This document shows, piece after piece, positions 1 through 9,614 of a DNA stretch of 64,000 bases. The notes under the pieces are model-generated. The model was given only the letters and a program-made list of their open reading frames with translations, had not been told where the DNA came from and did not search any database. Made by a program: the position numbers and the translations under genes. This DNA comes from JALZKA01 sp963786495. GTDB taxonomy: Bacteria > Actinomycetota > Thermoleophilia > Solirubrobacterales > 70-9. The stretch lies in contig CAWAZL010000002.1 in the NCBI GenBank assembly GCA_963786495.1, forward strand, positions 124,001 through 188,000. The letters run 5' to 3'. Position 1 is the first letter of the stretch. Every line of letters begins with the position of its first letter.

Positions 1-2153
1 GCCGCTTATGACTCGGTCCAGGACGCCGTCGATGACGCCGACCCCGGCGACACCGTCTCGATCTGTCCCGGTACCTACACGGAGGGAACGGGAGCCGCAG
101 GGACCAACGCTCTCTCGATCACCAAAAGCTTGACGATCCGCGGCGCAGGGGCCGACGACGTCACGATCCAGGCCCGGCGCACCACGCCGAGCGGCGGCCA
201 GATCGCCGCCGGCTCGCCGAACATCCGCGACGCGGTCGGCAACATCGTCTCGATCGCGGGCGGCAGCGCGGTACCCGATCACCGTGGACATCTCCGGTGT
301 CACGATCGACGGCAACGGCGTCTATTCCGAGGTCGGCCTGCGTCTACCTCGATGCACAGGGATCGCTCGTCCGCAGCCGCGTGACCGACGTTGTCACCTC
401 CGAGGACAACGCCGCGACACGCTTCCCGGGCGGATACCGCTCGAACAATCTCGGCTACGGCATCGCCCAGGTGACATCGGCCACGTCGGCCTCCTCCGGG
501 CGCGACCACCCGGCCGCTCCTGATCGACAACTCTCGCGTCGACCACTACAACAAGCTCGGCGTCCTGATCGACGGCGCGACCAATGACAATCCCCCGTTG
601 ACCGCATCCGGCGTCGTCAACGCCGCGACAGATCCGCGGCTCGTCGATCGTCGGGCGCACCATGTGCATCAACTTCGCCGTGAACGGCAACTGTGCGAGC
701 GTGGGAACGCTCACCACGGGTCCGCTCTTCGGCCAGGAGGGCCTGCGGGTCACCGCCGGCTCCACGGCGGCCGTGACGGACTCGATCCTCACGCAGAACC
801 TCGTCAACGGCACGGGCGCGCCTACGCGCAACTCTGCCACCAACAACGTCAACCTTCCACTCGGCTCAGGCGCGCGGTTCATCGGCGCCGGCACGTCGAC
901 GATGTCATCGTCGAACATCGTCGACAACGCCTACGGCGTCCAGGCCCAGCAGCTCGACGGCTCCACTCCCGCAGCGACACCCCTGAGCGCCGAGAACAAC
1001 TGGTGGGGTCTCCGCTACACCGCCAACCCCATCAACTCAGGTCCGGCGATCTCGCCGGTAAGCAACCCCCCGATTCCTGAGAACCCGGTGAACGGCACCC
1101 CGACCGCCGTCGACCCAGATTGCGTGGCTTCCAATGCGACCTGACGGTCCCGAACTCGACCGCGGTCGACTTCTGCCCGTTCCGCAACGGCACGCAGGGC
1201 GACCCGAACACAGGCGAATGGCCGATCGTGAACGCGCCGCTCCCGGTCTCGGATGCGCGGCCCACGGTGTCGATCGACGCTGACGCAGCAACGTATGAGC
1301 CTGGCGACACCGTCACGCTCTCGTCTACGGCGTCGGACGACTTCGGCGTCGCAAACGTGACCTTCTTCGAAGGCGCGAACGCGATCTCGATCGACGAGCA
1401 GCCGCCATACGGCGCGACGTTCTTGATCCCGGCGAACAGCGAGTGCGGCGACCGCACCTTCACGGCGATCTCGAAGGACTCGAGTGGCCAGACCGCATCG
1501 GACACCGTCACCGTCACGGTCGACGACGAGTTCGACTGCGAGGGCCCGCCGGATCCGCCGACGGCATCTCCTTCAACCTCCCGGCGCCGAGCGCAATCCC
1601 GGGCACGGGCGCGACGTACTCCGTGACAGCCGCGAGCGAGGCAGGCGTCGATGAGGTCGAGTTCTTCCTCGGCTCCCGCTCCGTCTGCGTGGATGACACC
1701 GCGCCGTACGTGTGCGAGGTCCTGCCGAACGGCGACGAGGTCGGCGATCAGATCCTGAGCGCCGTCGTGACCTCGGTCGACGAGCAGACGGCGACCGCCT
1801 CGATGCCGGTGACGGTGATGAAGTTCGAGCCGACCCTCACCATCGAGATGCTCAAGCAGCGCATCAACAAGAAGATGGTCAAGCGGACCATCTCAGGTGA
1901 AGTCGTCAGGCCCGATCGCGTCGATCAGTCGGCGTGCTCAGGCCACGTGACGCTGAACGTGCAGCGCAACGGCATCACGCTCTTCCCGAGCACTCAGGTC
2001 GATGTGGAGCAGGACTGCACATACGAGCTCGAGTTCACCATCAAGGAGAAAAGGAAGAAGGGCAAGCCAAAGCCGGTTTACGACGTCGGGGCGTCGTTCT
2101 CAGGTAACGGGACATTGACCTCTGCCGACGCAACCGCGGAGTTCACCCGATGA
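1..2153 (+). pseudogene. Secreted beta-helix/Ig-like surface protein, 5'-truncated and broken by about six frameshifts
   Basis: The coding signal runs from the window edge to the stop at 2153 but changes frame near 265, 340, 500, 632, 1132 and 1560. Four shifts look like one extra base and two like one missing base. Pieced together, the N-terminal part resembles a right-handed parallel beta-helix (turn-rich stretches such as GVTIDGNG, NNWWG, and a start typical of periplasmic copper-binding/NosD-like repeats, PGDTVSICPGTY). From about 1240 come two Ig-like domains (motifs YEPGDTVTLSSTASDD and YSVTAASEAGVDEVEFF) and a lysine-rich beta-sandwich tail. It is probably an extracellular or wall-associated protein; the substrate is unknown. 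The true start lies outside the window. It could be a decayed gene, but genes with single indels elsewhere suggest sequence errors, and this stretch has the highest density. Next to it is a secreted M14 peptidase. Confidence 0.6.
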
Positions 2154-2191
2154 CCGCCCCTTACGCCAAGAACCAAAACCAAGGTAGGCAG

Positions 2192-5100
2192 ATGAACCTC
2201 AGAGGAACGCTCTCCGTACTGGCGGCACTGGCCGCGACTGCGATCGTCGCAGTGGCGCCCGGGACGGCAGCGGCCGCGCCCGACCCGCCCGGCTGCACTG
2301 ACAGCATCCAGTACGACCCGTCGATCCCGACGTTCAAGCAGTACGCGGATCTCGAACGGAATCCCCAACAACACCCTTGGGGGGACTTCGACGGGCACGG
2401 CGAACAAACACATCACCCCGCAGCTGTACGGCTATTTCGAAGCCGTCAGGACCGCTTTGGCGGGCAACACGCGGGTTGCGATGGTTCGTCGCGATCTGGG
2501 CACCTCATACCTGGGACAGCAGTTCCGCTACTGGGTGATCGGCACGCCTGACAACATCGCGAACCTGGACGCGGGCCGCAACGACGGCGCGTTCTGGCGC
2601 GGTGTGCGCGAGGGCACTATCTCCGCGGAGGAGGGCGCACTGGAGGCGCAGGACCGGCCCGCGTTCTTCTGGAACACGGCGACCCCGCACGGCAACGAGC
2701 CTGCAGCGGGCGAGGCGATCAGCCGCATCATGTATGAGCTGGCGGCGCGCACGGACTGCGCCAACCTGCAGCGACTGGAGCGGCTGGACAACTTCCTCAT
2801 GCCGGTGACAAACCCGGATGGCCGCGACGTGAACGCGCGTACGACGGCTTACGGCTTCGACCCCAACCGCGACTTCGCGTCGCGGAACCAGGACGTCAAC
2901 GCGACCCGCGTTACGGACGGGATCATCCCGTACCCGGGCCCCGTCTACATCGACGCCCACCAGCAGTCGAGCGGGTACTTCTTCCCGCCGAACGAAGACC
3001 CGGTCCTCCACGAGATGTCGGACTTCACGATCCAGACCATCCAGGACCGGATCGGACCGGCGCTCCAGCAGAAGTTCAACGATCAGTCGGGGCAGTACCG
3101 GAACTACAGCGCCTACGACCTGTTCGCTGTCGAGTACGGCGACTCCGTGCCGTCCCTCCAGCTCGGCGCTGCCGGGATGACGTTCGAGAAGGGGACGTCG
3201 GAGAACTACGGCAAGCAGGTCTATGACCACTATCTCGCGATGGACGAGACCATGAACGTCATCTCCGACGACAAGGACGACATCATGGCCGACTGGTCGA
3301 CGCAGTGGGAAGAGGCCCGCGCGCAGGGCGAGAACGGTGAGCTCGAGGAGAACGAGCTCGTCTCGCCACTCACTCCGACGATCATCCAGGAGCCCAACAC
3401 CGAGGTCCACGGCTACTACTACCTGCCGAACAACCACACCGGTGACACGGCCAAGTTGATCCGGGAGATGCGCGAGACGGGAGTTCACGTCTATCGCCTC
3501 GACGAGGCCGTAACTGTCCCCGCCGCCGCCGATTTCGCGGACGGCTACACGGGCCAGACCGGACCCACGGCAGGAACGCCGATCACCGAATCGCTCAACC
3601 TTCCGGTCGGCACCCTGTTCATCCCGATGGACCAGACGCAAAAGCACTGGATCCAGGGAATCCTGGGCGCGGATCCGTTCCTCCCGGTGCCGTACTTCTA
3701 CGACATCGCCAACTGGTCGTTCTCGCAGATGCGAGGCATGTCCGGCAACGGGTACCTCACCGAGGCGATGCCGGAAGGCGTCGACATGACGGAGATCACC
3801 GAGGCCAACTACGACGGCGTGACCGACGGCACCAAGCCCGTCCTCGCCTTCCCGACGGACTCGGCTCAGGGCATCGCGATGATGATCGAGCTCCTTGGCA
3901 AGAACGCCACGGTTTCGCGCTCCGAGGACGGTTTCACCGCGGGCGGCAAGAGCTTCCCGACGGGAACCGCCCTGGTCGACACTGCAAGCGCCACCGGGAT
4001 CGACCTGGCTGCGCTATCGGACAAGCGCCAGGTGCCGATCACCGGGCTCGATGCGTACCCCGTATCGCGCAAGGCCCTCGTGAAGCCGAAGATCGGTCTT
4101 TACACGGGCGGCGCCGCCACTCCGATCAACCCACTGGGATTCGGAGGAGCTGCGGTCGGTCACTGCGGCACGACCAGCCAGACGGCCTTCTGCGAGATGC
4201 TTCACGTCCTCGCGGTGAACCTCGGGCTGCCGTACCAAGGTGCGGACCAGGTGTTGTACCCCGTGACGTCGGCGGACCTAACGCCAACGAACAACCTGAT
4301 CGCCAACAACTACACGGCCCTGGTCGTGCCGGGCGGCGTCACTGCGCTGTCCGCCGGTAACGCGGCGGCGGTTCGGGACTTCGTGAACGCCGGCGGCCGC
4401 TACGTCGGCGACTCGGCGAACGGCACCACGACGGCGCGTAACGCCGGGTTTACGAACCTGAACACCACGCCGACGAACGTGCCACCGTTCACGGATCCGT
4501 GTCCGCCGCCCCAGGGTTCTTCGCTGCAAACGCCGGGAATCCTGATGACGGCCGAGTTCGATACGGACAACCCGGTTGCATGGGGCTTCGACAACGGCGG
4601 GTTCATCTACCGGAACGCGTCGAGCAGCCCGGTTTACAACCCGGCCACGCTCGCCGGCACGCCGCCGGCGCCCGGTCCGGAGGTCCCAGCCACCAACGTG
4701 GCGATCTCCTACGCGGATCCGCTCACGTCCTACGGGTACTCCTGTAACGCCGTAGGCCCGGGCGAGCTGCCCGGTCGTCCATACGGCACCGATTCGACGT
4801 TCGGTGCCGGCCACTCCACGGTCCTGGGCTCGAACCCCTGGTACCGCTCGTGGGTTGACGTCGAGTGGCGGATGGCGCTGAACGGTGCGCTGTACCCGAC
4901 CGGGCCATCCATCCCGCCGATCCCGGCCAGGCGTGCACACGCCGCGCCGGCCAACGAGCCGCTCGCGAAGTCCGAGCTGCCAAGGGTCACGAACCGGCCC
5001 GTCTGGTCGACCTCGGACAAGCAAGACGCCCGAGTGCTCGCCTACGAGGGATCGAAGTCCACGATGAAGCAGCTGCTCCGTAAGGCAGATGTGCCGAAGT

Positions 5101-5267
5101 CGCAGAGGCGCAAGGCGCGCTACTCGACCGACGGCCGCGACTACGTGATGGTGATCCCCAAGGCGTGGACTCCCGGCGAAGAAGTCAAGCCGTGGCTCTT
5201 CGTCCTCGGGGCCGAAGCGCGTCACCTCGACGGGGCCGACACGAACATCCCGGCCAGAAGCCACTAG
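2192..5267 (+). CDS. Secreted M14 zinc carboxypeptidase with C-terminal class I glutamine-amidotransferase-like domain (one frameshift)
   Basis: An extracellular metallopeptidase expected to trim C-terminal residues from peptides or wall peptides. ATG 2192 follows AAGGTAGG and opens a clear Sec signal peptide (about 30 residues, ending in AAAA). The M14 zinc site is visible: PHGNEPAAGE (H and E ligands), DPNRDF (substrate-binding Asn-Arg) and YIDAHQQS (third His), with a candidate catalytic Glu in MTFEKGTS. The C-terminal third contains a Rossmann-like GATase1 fold (LVVPGG, then FVNAGGRYVG). The frame changes once near 2352-2360: the sequence CTCGAACGGAATC reads well if one base is removed (L-N-G-I-P), giving about 1024 residues. 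Three M14 genes lie in this window and this one is the most divergent. Likely a sequencing indel, not decay, because the downstream 936 codons are intact. Confidence 0.8.
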
Positions 5268-5280
5268 TCGCAAGTTGAAT

Positions 5281-5318
5281 CAGCGCCGGGGGCGATATGT
5301 TCCCGGCGCTGACCTTTT
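5281..5318 (+). terminator. Rho-independent terminator after the M14 gene
   Basis: A perfect 10-bp inverted repeat (CAGCGCCGGG at 5281-5290 and CCCGGCGCTG at 5302-5311) with an 11-nt loop is followed by ACCTTTTC. It lies 14 bp after the M14 stop and before the binding-protein gene, separating the two units. Confidence 0.75.
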
Positions 5319-5367
5319 CGGGGCGGAATCCCGGCCTGAAATCCACAAAAGGGAGAGACACGCAGAT

Positions 5368-6207
5368 ATGAGAGGAACTCGACTCTGGCTTGTGATCGCA
5401 ATGGTCATCGGCCTTTTTGCAACCGCCTTGGTGGCGGGATGCGGTGACGATGACGACGACTCGTCAAGCGGAGGCTCGGAAAGCACCGACCTCGGCCTGC
5501 TCACCGACGGCACGCTGACCGTCGCATCCGACATCCCCTATCCCCCCTTCGAGCAGGGCGATCCGCCCGACTACGAGGGATTCGACATCGACCTGATCAA
5601 CGCCGTTGCGGATGAGATGGGCCTCGAGGTCGAGATCCAGGACCAGCCGTTCGAGGTCATCCTCGCCGGCTCCAAGGGACGCTTCGACCTCTCGGTCGCG
5701 GCAACGACGATCAAGCCGGCGCGCGAGAACCGCGTCGACTTCTCGGATCCGTACTTCGAGGCGTCGCAGTCGCTCCTGGTACCGACCGATTCAGATATCG
5801 CCACGGTTGACGACATCACCGCGGACACCATCGTCGGCGCTGAGGACAGCACCACCGGTGAGACCTACGCGAACGACGAGACCGACGCTGAGGTTCGCTC
5901 GTTCGGCGGGATCAACGAGGCGTTCACGGCGCTCGACAACGGCCAGGTGGACGCGGTCATCAACGACCTCCCGTCGTCCGCGGCGGCGGTCGAGGACTCC
6001 GATGGCGATCTCGAGATCGTCGAGGAGATCCCGACCGAGGAGCTCTACGGGATCGTGATCCCGGAGGACTCGGACCCACTGCTCGAAGCGGTGAACGAGG
6101 CTCTCGGGACCATCAAGGAGAACGGGACGCTCGACGAGATCTATCAGGAGTGGTTCGGCACGGACGCGCCGGACAACGTCATCGACGGGACGAACGACGC
6201 CACCTGA
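5368..6207 (+). CDS. ABC transporter extracellular solute-binding lipoprotein, family 3 (polar amino acid)
   Basis: Captures a polar amino acid (glutamine/glutamate/His class by family) outside the membrane and delivers it to the permease encoded next. The 279-residue product has a lipoprotein signal ending in LVAGC (lipid-anchored Cys25), an acidic Ser/Gly/Asp linker, then the SBP_bac_3 fold: GTLTVASDIPYPPFE, YEGFDIDLINAVADEMG, the RENRVDFSDPY motif typical of the family, and a C-terminal EIYQEWFG. ATG 5368 was chosen because it gives the signal peptide and sits behind AAAGGGAGAGA; an upstream in-frame extension has no signal. It is the first gene of a three-gene uptake operon, with a strong hairpin before the permease. 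Confidence 0.92.
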   Translation: MRGTRLWLVIAMVIGLFATALVAGCGDDDDDSSSGGSESTDLGLLTDGTLTVASDIPYPPFEQGDPPDYEGFDIDLINAVADEMGLEVEIQDQPFEVILAGSKGRFDLSVAATTIKPARENRVDFSDPYFEASQSLLVPTDSDIATVDDITADTIVGAEDSTTGETYANDETDAEVRSFGGINEAFTALDNGQVDAVINDLPSSAAAVEDSDGDLEIVEEIPTEELYGIVIPEDSDPLLEAVNEALGTIKENGTLDEIYQEWFGTDAPDNVIDGTNDAT

Positions 6208-6240
6208 TCGACGTCTCCGGTAATCAGCAGCAGTTGTAGA

Positions 6241-6277
6241 GAAGGGGGCGCCACGACAGGCGCCCCCTTCTTCGTTT
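6241..6277 (+). terminator. Strong hairpin between binding protein and permease (partial terminator/attenuator)
   Basis: A perfect 12-bp stem (GAAGGGGGCGCC at 6241-6252, GGCGCCCCCTTC at 6259-6270) with a 6-nt loop is followed by TTCGTTT. It sits inside an apparent ABC-transporter operon, so it probably allows more mRNA for the binding protein than for the membrane subunits. It could also be a full terminator with a separate permease promoter. Confidence 0.75.
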
Positions 6278-6296
6278 AGTTTCCCCACGGGCAGCC

Positions 6297-7118
6297 ATGG
6301 AAGAACTTCTCAAGGAATACTTTGACCTCGACATCATGCGGGAGTCAGCCCCGCGTGTTCTCGAGGGCTTCTGGTTCACGATCAAGCTGTCGATCCTGGC
6401 CGGAATCCTCTCGCTCGCCTGGGGGCTCATCCTGGCGGTGCTCAGGCAGACCCCCGGCAAGCTGGGCGCGATCATCCGCTGGCCGACGATCGCGTACATC
6501 GATGTCATGCGGGGCCTGCCACAGCTGATCATCATCTTGCTGGTCTTCGGCTTCTTCGGCGAGCTCGCCGACTCGGGCCTGCTGCCGCTGTCGATCGCAA
6601 TCCCACGCTGGCTGGGGCAGCCGGACCCGTTCTGGTACGGCACCCTCGCCATCACCCTTTGCTACGGCGCCTACATGGCCGAGGTCTATCGCGCCGGGAT
6701 CGAGGCAGTTCCCCTGGGGCAGACCGAAGCTGCGCGCTCCCTCGGGATGAGCAACGGCCAAGCGATGCGCTACGTGATCGTCCCTCAGGCCGTCCGCAAG
6801 GTCATCCCGCCGCTACTCAATGACTTCATCGCGCTGATGAAGGACACCTCGCTGGTGGCGTTCATCGGCTTGCTCGAGGTCGTCCAGGTGGGGCGCGATG
6901 TCCAGCAAACGGAGTTCAACTCGTCCGCGCTGATGCTCGGCGCGTTCCTATACCTCCTTGTCACGATCCCGCTTGCGAGGCTCCTCGACTACCTCATCGC
7001 CCGCCAGCAGCGCAAGGAGTCGCGCGGCCTGGGCGGCGACGATGACGACTCTGGCAGCGACGCTCCCGTTGCTGATCCCCGGGCCTCCCCTGGGGGGGTG
7101 GGACTGCATGGCGGCTGA
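6297..7118 (+). CDS. ABC transporter permease, HisM/GlnP family (polar amino acid)
   Basis: The membrane channel subunit of the amino-acid importer (273 residues, probably a homodimer). It has about five hydrophobic segments, starting with FTIKLSILAGILSLAWGLIL. The family signature follows: the IDVMRGLPQLIIILLVF segment and the EAA loop that docks the ATPase, read here as YRAGIEAVPLGQTEAARSLG and then VIPQAVRKVIPPLLN. ATG 6297 opens directly after the hairpin. The last 30 residues are an acidic, low-complexity cytoplasmic tail. The stop overlaps the start region of the ATPase gene by 11 bp, indicating coupled translation. Confidence 0.92.
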   Translation: MEELLKEYFDLDIMRESAPRVLEGFWFTIKLSILAGILSLAWGLILAVLRQTPGKLGAIIRWPTIAYIDVMRGLPQLIIILLVFGFFGELADSGLLPLSIAIPRWLGQPDPFWYGTLAITLCYGAYMAEVYRAGIEAVPLGQTEAARSLGMSNGQAMRYVIVPQAVRKVIPPLLNDFIALMKDTSLVAFIGLLEVVQVGRDVQQTEFNSSALMLGAFLYLLVTIPLARLLDYLIARQQRKESRGLGGDDDDSGSDAPVADPRASPGGVGLHGG

Positions 7119-7927
7119 CGAAACGCCCACCGAAGCTCACGAGGCTCCCACGACGGCGCTTCCGGGCGACGCGGTGAATGACAGCGGCGCGATCCTCTCG
7201 CTGCGCGACGTCCACAAGAAGTTCGGCAAGCTGACCGTCCTCGCAGGGCGTGAACCTCGAGGTCCAGCGCGGCACGGTCACCTGCGTGATCGGCCCGTCG
7301 GGCTCGGGCAAGTCGACACTGCTCCGTTGCATCAACCTCCTGGCGCCGCCCGAGCAGGGGTCGATCATGCTCGAGGGCAAGGAGATCGCCCAGAACGTCA
7401 AGGGCGAAGACCTCGACTACGTCCGCCAGCGGGTGGGGATGGTCTTCCAGCAGTTCAACCTGTTCCCGCACATGAACGCGATCGAGAACGTCTGCATCGC
7501 GCAGCGGAAGGTGCTCGGCCGCTCTCCCTCCGAAGCTCGCGAGAAGGCCGAGGCGCTCCTTCGCCGCGTCGGCTTGGACGACAAGATCGAGACCTACCCG
7601 GACCGTCTGTCGGGCGGCCAGCAGCAGCGTGTCGCGATCGCCAGGGCCCTGGCGATGGAGCCGCACGTGATGCTCTTCGACGAGGTCACCTCCGCGCTCG
7701 ACCCCGAGCTTGTCAAGGAGGTCCTCGACGTGATGAAAGAGCTCGCTTCGGAGGGCATGACGATGGTCGTCGTCACGCACGAGATGAACTTCGCGAAGGA
7801 CGTGGCCAACAACGTTGCGTTCATGGACGCCGGCGTCGTCGTGGAGTACGGACCGCCGTCGGAGGTCCTGGGCAACCCGCGCGAGGAACGGACGAAGAAG
7901 TTCCTCGGGCTGGTGCTCGACCACTAG
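7108..7927 (+). CDS. ABC transporter ATP-binding protein, polar amino acid (GlnQ-type), one frameshift
   Basis: Energises the importer in the cytoplasm. ATG 7108 overlaps the permease end and encodes about 30 extra residues before the usual N-terminus (SLRDVHKKFGKLTVL). The frame then shifts by one extra base near 7243: CTCGCAGGGCGTGAAC reads L-A-G-V-N if one G is removed. Downstream the domain is complete: Walker A GPSGSGKST, Q-loop VFQQFNLFPHMN, signature LSGGQQQR, Walker B VMLFDEV, H-loop VVTHEM. The corrected length is about 272 residues. If the shift is real, a GTG at 7250 would give a product lacking the first beta strands. An indel is more likely because every catalytic motif is intact. 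Confidence 0.88.
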
Positions 7928-7932
7928 CCGCG

Positions 7933-9426
7933 CTAGCGGCCGCCGGCCATGGCCGGGAGGATGACGACGGTGTCTCCGTCGTCGATCGCCGTCTCCAGGC
8001 CGTCGAGGACGCGGACGTCCTCGTCGTTCAGGTAGACGTTCACGTAGCGGTTCAGGTCGCCCTCCTCGGAGAAGAGTTGGCCCTTCGTGTCGGGGTGGGC
8101 ATCGACGAGCGATGACAGGACGTCGCCGACGGTGGAGCCGTCGGCGGGCACCTGCGACTCACCTCCGGTCTGGCTGCGGAGGACGGGCGGGATCTTTACT
8201 GTCGCGGACGGCATGTGCCGAAACCTATACGCCGCCGCGGGCGTGGGCTCGCGGGCCGGGGCTCCGCAGAAGAGCTCGTAGTCGGGGAACTTGCCCATCT
8301 CCTCGACAGGAATCTCCGGAGCGTCCTCGCCGCAGATCGGGCACGCCGGGTCGCGGCGGACCTTCAGCTCGGTGAAGGTCGTGCCGAGCGAGTCGTAGAG
8401 GAGAAGCCGGCCGGAGAGGGTGTCACCGATGCCGATGATGAGCTTTATGACCTCGTTCGCCTGCAGGAGGCCCATGAGGCCCGCCATGACGCCAAGGACA
8501 CCGTTCGCACCGCAGCTCGGGGCGAGCTCAGGCGGAGGCGGCGTCGGGTACAGGCAGCGGTAGCACGGGCCCTCGTATGGGATGAAGGTCGAGATCTGGC
8601 CCTCGAAGCCCAGGATCGAGGCCGAGACGACGGGCTTGCGGAGCCTCACCGTCGCGTCGTTCAGGAGGTAGCGGGTGGGGAAATTGTCGGCGCCGTCGAC
8701 GATCACGTCGTAGTCCTCAACGAGCTCGAGGATGTTCGAGGCGTCAAGGCGAGTGTTGTGCTCGACCACCTTCACGTCGGGGTTGAGCGACTCGATCGCC
8801 GCCTTGGCCGAGGCGGTTTTGGCGACCCCGATCCGGTCGGTCGTGTGGATCACCTGGCGCTGGAGGTTCGATGCGTCCACGACGTCGTCGTCGACGAGGC
8901 CGATCGTGCCGACGCCGGCGGCAGCGAGGTAGAGCGCGGTCGGCGAGCCGAGCCCGCCGGCGCCCAGAAGGAGCACCTTGGCGTTGAGGAGGGCGACCTG
9001 ACCCTCGACCCCGACCTCCGGCAGAAGCGTGTGGCGCGAGTAGCGGTTGCGCTGCTCGGGCGTTAGGCCCTTCGCGTAGACGAGCGGGTAGCCGGCTTCC
9101 TCCCACGCGACGATTCCGCCCTGGATGACAGGGGTGTCCTCGTAGCCGAGCTCTGACAGGAGGTCCGCGATCCGCGCCGAGCGGTTGTCGGTGCGGCAGT
9201 GGAGGATCAGGCGCTCGGAAGTGTCGGGGGCGATCTCGTCGATCCGCTCGGCAACCTCGGCCTGCGGGATATGGATCGCGCCCTCGAGGTGGGACTCATC
9301 CCACTCGTTCGGCTCGCGCACGTCGATGACGCGGACGCCATCAGCGATCTCTCGCTGGGCGTCTGAAACCGGGATCATCTCGATCCTGGCCTTGATGTCT
9401 TCGAGTGGTTCCGCGGCGCTTGCCAT
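7933..9426 (-). CDS. Rhodanese - ThiF/MoeB-type E1 - CysO-like sulfur carrier fusion
   Basis: A 497-residue single chain with three parts. Residues about 17-115 are a rhodanese domain with active-site Cys77 in LILHCRTDNRS. Residues about 125-375 are an adenylating E1-like domain: ATP motif GAGGLGSP, NLQRQ, the conserved SCGANGVLG cysteine region, and paired CxxC zinc motifs CYRC and CPIC. Residues about 405-497 are a ubiquitin-like sulfur carrier matching CysO rather than MoaD or ThiS (VNVYLNDEDVR, then VILPAMAGG). In Mycobacterium tuberculosis CysO and its activator MoeZ are separate, and MoeZ carries its rhodanese at the C-terminus; that is from memory. Here the order is reversed and the carrier is attached. 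One Arg follows the GG tail, so processing may be needed. Likely role: thiocarboxylate formation for cysteine or thiolation chemistry. ATG 9426 follows AGGACC. Confidence 0.88.
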   Translation of the reverse strand: MASAAEPLEDIKARIEMIPVSDAQREIADGVRVIDVREPNEWDESHLEGAIHIPQAEVAERIDEIAPDTSERLILHCRTDNRSARIADLLSELGYEDTPVIQGGIVAWEEAGYPLVYAKGLTPEQRNRYSRHTLLPEVGVEGQVALLNAKVLLLGAGGLGSPTALYLAAAGVGTIGLVDDDVVDASNLQRQVIHTTDRIGVAKTASAKAAIESLNPDVKVVEHNTRLDASNILELVEDYDVIVDGADNFPTRYLLNDATVRLRKPVVSASILGFEGQISTFIPYEGPCYRCLYPTPPPPELAPSCGANGVLGVMAGLMGLLQANEVIKLIIGIGDTLSGRLLLYDSLGTTFTELKVRRDPACPICGEDAPEIPVEEMGKFPDYELFCGAPAREPTPAAAYRFRHMPSATVKIPPVLRSQTGGESQVPADGSTVGDVLSSLVDAHPDTKGQLFSEEGDLNRYVNVYLNDEDVRVLDGLETAIDDGDTVVILPAMAGGR

Positions 9427-9582
9427 CTAAAGGTCCTAATCTCGGTCGGGATTCAGGGATTACTTCAGAAAGTGTAGCGACCCCCTACCCGCGCGGGTAT
9501 GGACCGAAAGCGCGTCAGAGACCGGGCTTCAGCACTATGTCAAGCACGATCAGGAAGAGCAGCGAGGACTCAAGCAGCTCAT

Positions 9583-9608
9583 GCCGCCACGCCAGGGAGC
9601 GTGGCGGC
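9583..9608 (-). terminator. Hairpin after htpX
   Basis: A perfect 10-bp inverted repeat (9583-9592 with 9599-9608) around a 6-nt loop starts 7 bp past the htpX stop. It has no clear U-run, so termination strength is uncertain. Confidence 0.5.
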
Positions 9609-9614
9609 GGACAG

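Noticed and set aside
8215..8217. Separate cysO gene starting at the internal Met of the fusion
   Set aside because: No ribosome-binding site precedes it and the frame is continuous through a linker; kept as an alternative only.
9517..9582. Short hydrophobic minus-strand peptide (LLESSLLFLIVLDIVLKPGL) after htpX
   Set aside because: No start codon with a ribosome site and it begins inside the hairpin; probably chance, though it reads like a membrane helix.
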